From NCBI GenBank assembly GCA_030581615.1, contig JAKTTT010000018.1, positions 62,001-126,000 on the forward strand: DNA of 64,000 nt. Reading direction: 5' to 3'. Made by a program: the position numbers and the translations under genes. The stretch is from Alloascoidea africana (Eukaryota; Ascomycota; Alloascoideomycetes; Alloascoideales; Alloascoideaceae). The notes below the pieces were generated by a model. That model did no database searches. It saw only the letters and a program-made list of their open reading frames with translations, and was not told where the DNA came from. Position 1 is the first letter of the stretch, and the number at the start of each line of letters is the position of its first letter. Of the stretch, positions 1-8,638 are shown one piece after another.

Positions 1-425
1 CGAAATTCAAATTTTTTGTTCACAATAATAGAATAGAAAGTAAAACTCCAATTTCCGCGCCAGTTGACTGAGACTGAGACTGAGACAAGCACGTTTTCCT
101 GTAGCGCCGTTGTCAAAGCTGTCGTATTTAAACCGGAAACGGGAGGGCTCAAACTATTGGAGACATGGAAGGGGCATATTCCGAGCACCAGCCAGTGCCA
201 ATGGCGGTGCCAATCGCAGTGCCAGTGGGCGAGGAACCGAGGAACGGCGAGCGAGTATCGAGCAAGACGGGCAACAGCATGTGGCCGTGTAGCTTTAGGC
301 CGTTGTAGGCTCGAAAAGGAGGCCAGAAGCTTATCTCTAGACGGCAAAATATCCTCTTTAGGCGCCCACTCGGAGGCCTAGCTGAAGGCTGAAGCGGGAG
401 ACCGCGAAGCTGAAGACGTCCGAGG

Positions 426-460
426 GTCCACAGTCCACAGTCCACAGTCCACGGTCCACC
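426..460. repeat. 7-bp tandem repeat
   Basis: Five head-to-tail copies of gtccaca, the last two ending in g and c instead of a. It lies in the leader or promoter of the APSES gene. Confidence 0.8.
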
Positions 461-614
461 GCCCGTCCGTGTCTGCTTTGTGCTGCTGTCCTGCTCACTT
501 TTGTTCTTTTCCCGCGACCGAAAGAAAAGCCAAAGCCAAAGGCTAAGGCAAAAAGGCAGAAGGAAAAAGACAGCGTTTTGACAGCGGCGATTGCACTTGT
601 GCGTTAGGTTTGCC

Positions 615-638
615 GCGCACGCACGCACGCACGCACGC
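615..638. repeat. ACGC microsatellite
   Basis: About five to six tandem copies of a 4-bp unit (gcac/acgc) in the upstream region of the APSES gene. Confidence 0.8.
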
Positions 639-1085
639 TCGACTCTGCGCAGACACAAAAACGAACGCAGGTACACCACACTTTTGCGTTTGCGAGTGCG
701 TTTGCGTCTTTGCGTGCGAGTGCCTCCGACCCGGGGCGCCTCTTGGCCCCATCCGAAAACCCTGCAAAGGGGAATGTAAGGTGATTAGCCACAACCACAA
801 CATCGGCAAGAGACACCGGGAGCTGGTCGGGTCGTGGCTCGGCGGCGTCTTGCTGGCCTCCAGCGGCGTAGGAGGCCTCCCTCTCACGGCTTGGAGAGAC
901 GAGACGAGACGAGACAGAAACAGAACAGAGATCCAGCTGGAACAAGAGTGAGACCGAGACCGAGGCTGGGCAGCGACCCACGCACATTTGATCCCGGTCC
1001 GGCGTCGGGCGCACGCAGTTTTACCTCTCATTGTTGGAAAGTACCCGAACGCAAGGCTTTTTGGCAGCAGATCTAAAGCCTCGAT

Positions 1086-1283
1086 TTACTTTTCCCTTCC
1101 TTTTTTTTTTTTTTTTTCCCTATTATTTTTTGCTTTTATTTTACCTTCTTTTTTTTTTTTTCTCTCTTTCCCTTTCATCACTTAATTACTCCTCCTTTCC
1201 TTTTCCCTTCTTCTCGCTTTCTCTCCTTCTTTTCCCTTTCCCTTTCTCCTTCTCTTTCTCTTGCAAGTTTTTTACTTCCCCAG
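1086..1283 (+). promoter_or_regulatory. Pyrimidine tract ending in CAG
   Basis: Nearly 200 bases of T/C-rich sequence on the coding strand end in ttccccag, 28 bases before the start codon at 1311. It could be a poly(dA:dT) nucleosome-depleted promoter, a structured leader, or the polypyrimidine tract of a 5'-UTR intron whose donor could be gtaagg at 775. The three readings cannot be separated without transcript data. Confidence 0.45.
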
Positions 1284-1310
1284 GTCTGGTCTGCTCCTCC
1301 CTACATAATA

Positions 1311-3146
1311 ATGTATTCTTCTGCTAGCTTTTACCCCAACGATCAGTCCTCGTCGTACCAACAACAACAACAACAACAACAGCAACAGCAGCAGCAGCAG
1401 CAACAGCAACAACAACCTTTAGTAAACGGAGCTGGTGCTAATGGATCTGGATCTGCTCAACCCCAACAGAACAAAATGATGGCCCAGGCTCAATATGCCC
1501 AGTCAAATGCTGCCGCCGCCGCTGCCGCCGCCTATCCTTACAGTAGTTACACACAATATCCCCCCCAATACGGTGGCTACGGATACAACTACTCAACTGC
1601 TGTTCAACAGCAGACTCCAGTCACAGGAGTCGGCATTCCTTCCGCAACTGCTCCCAATTACACCTCTTCCACGGCCTCTGGCGCTTACACGGGCGCTCTA
1701 ACTGCCCCTTCAACCATGGCCATGGCCATGGCCCCCGGATCATCACTTCCTACTTCTTCTATTCCAAATGTAGGTGGTGCCTCTTCCGGCGTTGCGTCGA
1801 ACATAATGTCAGGCAGTCGTACAATGTCTCCACCTGTCAACACTTCAAATGTTCCAATGCCCTCTTCGGCCTCCACCGTGGGTCAATATCCTCCTCCAGG
1901 TCTAAGACCACGCGTCACAACAACCCTATGGGAGGATGAAAACACCATTTGTTACCAAGTCGAGGCAAATGGCGTCTGTGTTGCAAGGCGTGAAGATAAC
2001 AATTTTATCAACGGAACAAAACTACTCAACGTAGCTGGCATGACCAGAGGAAGAAGAGATGGAATTTTGAAATCTGAAAAAATGCGCAACGTTGTTAAGG
2101 TTGGCACAATGCATCTGAAAGGTGTCTGGATCCCTTTTGAACGAGCCTTGGATCTCGCCCAGAGAGAAAATATCATCGACTCACTATACCCACTGTTTGT
2201 TCGAGATATAAAACAGGTACTATGTCCTCCAAACCCAATGACTCCTGCCTATGCCATGCCCGCTACCCAATGGGCCGCCAGATCTGGCGTCCATCAGCAG
2301 TCTCAAATGCCTCTGGACCAGTCCCAACTCCAGGGGAAACCGGCCCAACAGGCCTACTACCGAGGTGGCTACCCTTATATTCACGGTGATACAAGGCATC
2401 ATCCATATCTGTCTCCAGTCTCAAATGTTTCCAACTCGAGTAGCGTGACCTCAGGCGCTGATCAGGCTGCTACCGAGAGTCCGCGGCTACCTGCACAACA
2501 GGCGAAAACTCCTCTGCTTGGGAATAGATCCAACACAAACACTCCAGTGAATGGTCTTCCTCGAGGTTCAAACCCAGCTTCTGCTCATAATTCTCCACGC
2601 GTTGCTGCTCCTTCAAACCAGAATCAACCCCAAGGCCAGAATCCAACCCAGGTTAAACCCGAAGTTCCATCACAGCCTGATAATCAGGCTCGGACGGTCC
2701 AGGGCTACCCTCAAGCATCGGGCCAATACTATCCAATGTATGCCCCCAACTCGTATAGTTATGGTGGTGGTTACTCAGTAGGAGGATACCAAGCAGCCAG
2801 TAATCCACAACAACAACAGCAGCAACAGCAGCAACAGCAACAACAACAACAACAGCAGCAGCAGCAGCCAGGCCAGGCTCAACAGCTCCCTCATAATCCA
2901 AATATTGCAACTGACCAACAGTCATCTTATAGTACTGCAGCATATCAGCAGCAACTGAACCAGAACATGGCATCATATCTGGACGACAAAAAAACGAATG
3001 TCAGCGCGTCGAATGGAGGAGTTTCCACTCCTCTGAATGGAAAAGATGCAAATGGTGATGGTCCAGATGGCAATGGCATTACAAAAGCTAGAGGTTATCC
3101 TTATGAAGACGAGAAACAAAACCTGAAAAAGCAGCGAACAGATTAA
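1311..3146 (+). CDS. EFG1: APSES-domain transcription factor, Efg1/StuA/Phd1 type
   Basis: Sequence-specific DNA-binding regulator of the fungal StuA/Efg1/Sok2/Phd1 family, which controls filamentation, cell type and cell-wall programmes downstream of cAMP/PKA. The 611-residue protein has a Gln run near residues 18-36, an Ala run, and a Tyr/Gln/Pro/Ser-rich N-terminal third. A complete APSES domain spans about residues 200-304 ([18 protein letters not shown] to [11 protein letters not shown]; the [20 protein letters not shown] core is typical). A second Gln run lies near residues 499-521 and the C-terminus is basic (KKQRTD). Low-complexity flanks around a single APSES domain are usual for this family. 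The ATG at 1311 is the first in frame after the pyrimidine tract. No intron is needed in the coding region. Family assignment is secure; whether it is orthologous to EFG1 or to the Phd1/Sok2 pair depends on lineage. Confidence 0.93.
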   Translation: MYSSASFYPNDQSSSYQQQQQQQQQQQQQQQQQQQPLVNGAGANGSGSAQPQQNKMMAQAQYAQSNAAAAAAAAYPYSSYTQYPPQYGGYGYNYSTAVQQQTPVTGVGIPSATAPNYTSSTASGAYTGALTAPSTMAMAMAPGSSLPTSSIPNVGGASSGVASNIMSGSRTMSPPVNTSNVPMPSSASTVGQYPPPGLRPRVTTTLWEDENTICYQVEANGVCVARREDNNFINGTKLLNVAGMTRGRRDGILKSEKMRNVVKVGTMHLKGVWIPFERALDLAQRENIIDSLYPLFVRDIKQVLCPPNPMTPAYAMPATQWAARSGVHQQSQMPLDQSQLQGKPAQQAYYRGGYPYIHGDTRHHPYLSPVSNVSNSSSVTSGADQAATESPRLPAQQAKTPLLGNRSNTNTPVNGLPRGSNPASAHNSPRVAAPSNQNQPQGQNPTQVKPEVPSQPDNQARTVQGYPQASGQYYPMYAPNSYSYGGGYSVGGYQAASNPQQQQQQQQQQQQQQQQQQQQPGQAQQLPHNPNIATDQQSSYSTAAYQQQLNQNMASYLDDKKTNVSASNGGVSTPLNGKDANGDGPDGNGITKARGYPYEDEKQNLKKQRTD

Positions 3147-3399
3147 AAATAACAAAAGGAAAAAAAAAAAACACAGAAATATGTTTTGTAATGATACTAG
3201 AGGGCGAAGATGACCGCCATCAGTTTTCTTTCTTTTTTTTCTTCTCTTTTTGCCATTTTTTTTATCCTTTTTTATGTTTTATTTTTTTATTTTTTAATCT
3301 CAGTCTGCATAATTACTTTACGTGATATATGTCTTGGCCTTTTGACTGTTTGGTTATTCCTAGATATCCTATTTTAAAAATGACCATTCACACAAGAGA

Positions 3400-3449
3400 A
3401 AAGCGAAAAACGAAAACGAAAGCGAAAGCGAAAGCGAAAGCGAAAGCGG
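3400..3449. repeat. GAAAGC hexanucleotide repeat
   Basis: Tandem gaaagc copies, the first few degenerate (gaaaac, gaaaaa), about 0.25 kb downstream of the APSES stop codon and probably in its 3' UTR. Confidence 0.8.
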
Positions 3450-3962
3450 GTGGGCGAGCAAACAAGCAAGCAAGCAATCAATCTATCAACCAAGCGAATC
3501 TTGTCGATTTTGTCGATTTTTTATAAAAATCTGTGTTTTAAATTTTATGTTCATCAGAGTGTTCTCTGTCAAGAAAACCAAATGTTTGGGCCATTAACAT
3601 GATAAAGGTTGCATAACTGACCAAGGAGATAACGAGAAAGACTAAATTTTGGAGGAAAGAGAACGTCGTCATGACAGATAACTTCAACAGATGAAAAAGA
3701 GCAAGAAAAAATGCAAAAAAAAAAAATACAACAACCTAAAATATAAAATAGAGCATTGATCATGATCATCTCATTATTATTTTTTTTGACTTTTGACTTT
3801 TACATGTTTACGAAAGATGAAAAAAAGCTCTGTACTGTCAAAAACAAACTTCTTGGAAAAAGCTCAACCTATCAAATGGCGATATTTGCTTTTTTCTTTT
3901 TCCTTTTCTTTTCTGCACATGTTTTCGAGATCATTTGTCAACTGCTGAATTTGCTTACTCCC

Positions 3963-4000
3963 CAAGCCAAGCCAAGCCAAAGCTAAGCCAAAGCCAAGCT
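3963..4000. repeat. CAAGC-type short tandem repeat
   Basis: Imperfect 5-6 bp units (caagc, caaagc, taagc) repeated about seven times in the gene-free stretch before YPT31. Confidence 0.7.
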
Positions 4001-5037
4001 CCTCTCCCTTTTGCTAGATATATTTATATCCTGATGCTGATTCTACTTTTGTGGTTCTGTATTTCTAGTTCGATGTGACTACTCCCTTGTGATCACTGTT
4101 TATTATTCAACAAAAAAAAAAAAACTTGAACTATTACATCTGGAGTCGCTTCACATACCATTCTCTCCTCTACCTTTTACCTTTCTTTTTTTTGTTATTA
4201 TTTTTTTTTTTACTCGTTTTTAATTTTTTCTTTGTTGTTTGTTTATTTGTTTGTTATTTTTTTTTCACCATTGCTTTGTTTTAATCGTTTCAGTTCTGGC
4301 TGACTGAGTGGTGGTGGGTTATAGCTTTTTCCACCTATTCCTCCTATATGTGCCCTTGCCTATTTTTGCACCTCAGTTCCAGAATCTTTCTATCTAAATA
4401 TTTGTACTTCATATATCTAACATTATTATACACACGCTCTCTTCTCTCCTCTTTTTATATCGCTATCGACTGTTGTTTTCTCCTCGCCTTTTTTTTTTTT
4501 TTTTTATCTTTTTTTATTTTCCCTGTCATTTATTTGGTAATACTTGAATTGAACAATGTGAGTGTTGTAGCCCAGATTCCTATTATAAAGGCATAAATAT
4601 AACATACTATAAGGTATAGAAAATATATTATAAATTGGTTCATTTATTGTAGTCGAAACCAAAACTTGATTTTCATCAAAAGATTTCTACCTACGTGTTT
4701 GTGTTTTGTGTGGTGATCCAAATCTACATTCAAGTAAACACACCACTCTCATTCCTATACAGATTGAACAATAGCCTCTCCATGTGCTACTGAAACCTCT
4801 ATTCCGTTTTCCTGCATTCCTGACTCAACCAAGGATCTCCCCCAAATGTTCCATCACTTGTTGATTATTCTTCACCCCTGTCAGATCCGGGACCGATATG
4901 TACGCGGAGTGTGCGTAAACATGGTACCGTGTTTGGCTCGTTTACACTTGCGATCTCATAACAAGACACCATGGCAATTTTGGAGGTTTTGTTTCCTTCT
5001 TGTTCACAGTACCACCGTCCGATCTCTGTATATCAAC

Positions 5038-5969
5038 ATGCCTGAAGAATATTCATACGATTACGAATTCTTGTTCAAAAGTATGCATATCATTTTTTTT
5101 TTTTGTCTTTTGTCTTTTGTCTACAAAGAACGTCACGCGAAAAAATGAAGCAAAAAGCTCAAAAGGAGGAGGAGGAGGAGGTCGTGGGAGAGCATCCAAA
5201 ACCGCATGATCAATAACAGCGTATACCTCTTTATCCTCAAAATGCATCGTCCAACACGTTATGGTCTTTCCTTTCTTTTCCTACTATTATTTCGTCTCGT
5301 TTGGACAACCTTTGAACGAGCCCTTTTGGGGGTTTCAACGTTTTTAACTAACCACGGGTTTCAGTTGTGCTAATTGGGGACTCTGGCGTTGGCAAATCGA
5401 ACCTCCTCAGCCGGTTCACAAGAAATGAGTTCAACCTCGAGTCGCGAAGCACGATAGGAGTAGAGTTTGCAACCCGTACAGTTGAGATAGACGGTAAGAA
5501 AATCAAGGCACAGATCTGGGATACGGCAGGACAGGAGCGTTACAGAGCCATCACAAGTGCATACTATCGGGGCGCTGTTGGGGCTCTACTGGTTTACGAT
5601 ATCACAAAGACAGAGACCTACGATAATCTTAACCGATGGTTAAAAGAGTTGAAAGACCACGCTGATGCCAACATAATCATCGCTTTGGTAGGCAACAAGG
5701 TGGATCTGGACCACATGCGTGCGATACCCACAGATGAGGCTAAGAACTTCGCTGCCGAGAATAATCTCTTGTTCACAGAGGCTTCTGCTTTGAACGCGGC
5801 AAATGTAGACCTGTCCTTCCATCAGTTGCTCAAGGAGATTTATCAAATGGTCTCGAGTCATCAATTTGAGTCCAACGATTCCGCAGGTGGTCAGAAACCA
5901 AGCGGCGGTCCTACAATCTCCTTGACCCCAGCCCCTGTTGAAGAAAAGTCTTCCAACAACTGCTGTTAA
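5038..5969 (+). CDS. YPT31: Rab11-type small GTPase Ypt31/Ypt3
   Basis: Rab GTPase acting in exit from the trans-Golgi and recycling. Two exons: 5038-5080 and 5365-5969, joined through an intron with donor gtatgc, branch-like ttaactaac and acceptor ttcag. The product is 215 residues and starts [20 protein letters not shown]. The splice rebuilds the start of the G domain just before the P-loop GDSGVGKS. Other signatures are the Rab switch region ([10 protein letters not shown]), WDTAGQE, NKVD and the SA guanine-specificity motif. The C-terminus NNCC is a dual geranylgeranylation signal. The effector region matches Rab11/Ypt31 rather than Ypt1 or Sec4. The 284-nt intron is the longest I find in this window. 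Confidence 0.95.
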
Positions 5970-6296
5970 AGCTGTTTTATATACCCCATACACAAGTGTC
6001 AAGCTAACCGCTGTTACCGCGCGGCCATTCTCTCTCTTTCATTTCTCTGTGATTGTGATGGTGGCGGCGGTGGCGGTGGCAGAGGTTGTTGGTTGTGGTT
6101 GTACTGGGCAAGAAATTTGAGATTGAGAGGAAGAGCAGTGCAATACATTAATGGACTGAAGCTTTTGTCGTTAGTAACTTTTTTTTTAATTAATGAGAGT
6201 TTACGAGAGTCGGAAATATAACTCTTTGTTTCAGTGCTATTACTACTACAAGTTTTTTTTTTCTTCTTTTTCTTTCTTTCATTTTTTTTTTTTTTT

Positions 6297-6325
6297 CAAT
6301 TTCAATTTCAATTTCAATTTCAATT
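6297..6325. repeat. CAATTT hexanucleotide repeat
   Basis: Nearly five perfect tandem copies of caattt in the intergenic region after YPT31. Confidence 0.8.
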
Positions 6326-7190
6326 GTCTGATATTAGTATTAACAGATCTCCTTTTTTTTTTCATTTGTGTTTCTGGGCGTTTCTTTTAAATAGCTATAT
6401 TATCTTAAGGAATATACGAAACCCGTTTCATGAATCGCTATCTGAACATGTTCTAGCATTGTATCTATAAATTTCTCAAGCTATGGGAGAACAAACAGGT
6501 TCGTATTTGGAAGAGTAGGAACGATAGAGTATAGAGTAAGAGTGGATAGGTTATCTCCCGAACCCTTTCGATAATAGTGTCTTGGAAATTCAATTAGATC
6601 TGGAAAGCAGATGGGAGCCTGGCCTGTGAACAAATGATACGAATAGAAAAGCAATACATGTTGGCAATAAACACACAATGTACAATTAGCAGCATGAAAA
6701 CCCAACCCAACTGTTTTATTACTGTATCGCTGACCTCTGTTCTGAAATTGTTAGATCTCCAAATCTTGAGGCCAACTCTCACTTTCAACCGATGACCACT
6801 ATGGAGCTATTTTCGTACTCGTAAAAATTAATCCGCAATCCACCATTAGATTTAGAGGTGCATGGACCTCTTCAAGGCACTCGTAATTGAGAAAAAAAGA
6901 AATGTTCTCTTGGAAGACTTCAAGCCGTGTCTCGTTGCCAAGTTTGTTGGGCTGGTCTGGCTATCGCTACCAACCAAATCTTTACAGAAAAAGACTGGGA
7001 GCCGCCTCTTCGGTTCCTGGCCTAGGTTACATACTTTTAAGCTATCGCCCTGGCCGATCCAGAACTCAATTGCGCTTTCCAACCCCATTTACTCAGGTAT
7101 TTAGCTCGTTCACTCGAGCACTGTGCTGGTGGAAAATTCTCCTCCAAGATACTGTGCAGATATACCCCTACGGTTAGAGACAGCCTCTGA

Positions 7191-7217
7191 GCGGCCCTCG
7201 CGGCCCTCGCGGCCCTC
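7191..7217. repeat. 9-bp tandem repeat gcggccctc
   Basis: Three perfect head-to-tail copies at the start of a GC-rich island upstream of GCG1. Confidence 0.8.
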
Positions 7218-7569
7218 AAAACCACCCCACGGACGCCATCTCAGCTTCGCGACCCTGCCCGGACCGCCTCGGGTGCTCTTCAGCCAGACCAGCGCCCCAA
7301 GCGTCCTGGATCTGAGCTCTCCGTCGTCTCGAGGCCGCCGGGTTCGCTCCGGTAGGTTTGGAATATAGTTCCGGAAAATGCAAAACCTAATCTCTCCTGT
7401 ATGCAACGTTAATACCGGCGATTTTTGTCTCAAGGCCAATTTTCACAGATTATGGTATCAGCATCAGTACAACCCTGAGCATCATTTACTTGCACTCCTA
7501 ATCTCCCTACTCAGCGTCCCAGCAGCGCTCCTTCCAGCGATATATATCTGGCGGTTCCGTTTCTTTCCA

Positions 7570-7600
<31 letters not shown>

Positions 7601-7658
7601 ATTTGCATCTTTCGCATCTGACTAGCTAGACCCGCAAAGCAACACCTGGCTTGGGAAC

Positions 7659-8318
7659 ATGACTATCACAAACGAGAACTACTGGATCTTTGGATACGGA
7701 TCTCTAATTTTCAAACCACCTCCACATTACGACCTTGCTGTCGCGGGATACGTCCACGGCTATGCTCGTCGTTTCTGGCAGTCATCTTCTGATCACAGGG
7801 GCACCCCGGAATCTCCAGGACGTGTGGTGACACTGGTTGATCTGGAAGGCTCTCATATCGATGAGGACGAAACCACAAAGACTTGGGGTGTGGCATACCA
7901 CATAATCCCCGAAAAAGTTACAGAGGTTCAGGAGTATCTCGATATTCGTGAACAGGACGGTTATTCGGCTGTCTGGGTCCCTTTCCATGTACACAAAAGC
8001 AAGAAACGATTTCACATAAAATTCAATAACGTCACAACCGAATATGCAGATTTAACAGAAACCCTTCCTGATATCATATCGTCTTTGGTGTACATCGGCA
8101 CAGAGACAAACCCTTCATTTCTTGGTCCTGTTCCAATTCCAGATCTCGCAAAAACCATTGTCAAGTCTAGAGGACCAAGCGGCGAAAATAGAGAATACCT
8201 GTACAGATTGGAAGAATCGTTGAAAACCCTGATTCCAGATGACGACATTACAACTCTGGATAGCCATGTAGAAGATCTGACCAAGGCAGTCAAGCAGCTG
8301 GACCCAGATTTGAAGTAG
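7659..8318 (+). CDS. GCG1: Glutathione-specific gamma-glutamylcyclotransferase (ChaC type)
   Basis: Cytosolic enzyme that cleaves glutathione to 5-oxoproline and Cys-Gly, opening the alternative glutathione degradation route. The 219-residue protein is close to the usual ChaC/Gcg1 length. It opens with the substrate-binding loop FGYGSLIFKP (residues 11-20), then VHGYARRFWQSSSDHRG (about 32-48) and PGRVVTLV (53-60). The catalytic Glu lies in YLDIREQDGY as Glu98. The ATG at 7659 places the GYGSL loop near the N-terminus, as in homologues. Single exon. Confidence 0.94.
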   Translation: MTITNENYWIFGYGSLIFKPPPHYDLAVAGYVHGYARRFWQSSSDHRGTPESPGRVVTLVDLEGSHIDEDETTKTWGVAYHIIPEKVTEVQEYLDIREQDGYSAVWVPFHVHKSKKRFHIKFNNVTTEYADLTETLPDIISSLVYIGTETNPSFLGPVPIPDLAKTIVKSRGPSGENREYLYRLEESLKTLIPDDDITTLDSHVEDLTKAVKQLDPDLK

Positions 8319-8638
8319 AACTTTTGGAAGTAAAGTTCTTTCATTGCGCACATTAATTTGCACAAGTTGATTTGTTTGGCATTTGACGTTTCTGCTTGTC
8401 TTTAGAGAATTCTGTTTGCATTGCTGATACACATTATAGTAGATAATTATGAGTATATACACGCTCTATCATGAAAAATCAGTCTAATCATCATCTTACA
8501 CATGTCTTTGTTATAAGAAGAAAAAAAAAATGCAATTAGAGGAAAAGGAAAACCTCATCTATAATTATGTGTAAAAGACAATACTCTAATAACTATGTAC
8601 AAAACAGTAACAATAATAATCATGAAAATAGCCGCCTA
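8319..8638. other. Convergent intergenic region
   Basis: 320 bases between the stop codons of GCG1 (+) and the 981-aa gene (-). AT-rich; presumably shared 3'-end processing sequence. Nothing else seen. Confidence 0.5.

Larger units (their letters stand above)
1..1310. other. Long 5' region of the APSES gene
   Basis: I see no convincing gene here; the open frames are short, overlap on both strands and resemble nothing known. The stretch is GC-rich with short tandem repeats up to about 1000, then becomes an almost pure pyrimidine tract up to the APSES start codon. It probably holds the promoter and a long transcribed leader. An acceptor-like CAG at 1281-1283 after the pyrimidine tract would fit a 5'-UTR intron, which is inference only. 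Confidence 0.5.
3147..5037. other. Intergenic, APSES gene to YPT31
   Basis: Almost 1.9 kb without a supportable gene. It is AT-rich, with many T runs, and contains the repeats listed separately at 3400-3449 and 3963-4000. It would hold the 3' UTR of the APSES gene and the YPT31 promoter. No tRNA-like A and B boxes were found. Confidence 0.5.
5970..7658. other. Intergenic, YPT31 to GCG1
   Basis: About 1.7 kb. It contains a (caattt)n repeat near 6297-6325, a GC-rich island at about 7180-7370, and a 91-codon open frame from ATG 6902 to 7177. That frame is rich in Arg, Ser and Leu and I cannot match it to a family. No tRNA was found. The gcgatatatat sequence near 7538 could be a TATA element for GCG1. 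Confidence 0.45.

Noticed and set aside
7335-7360. tRNA B-box-like gggttcgctccgg
   Set aside because: No matching A box, anticodon stem or acceptor stem could be drawn upstream, so it is not called as a tRNA.
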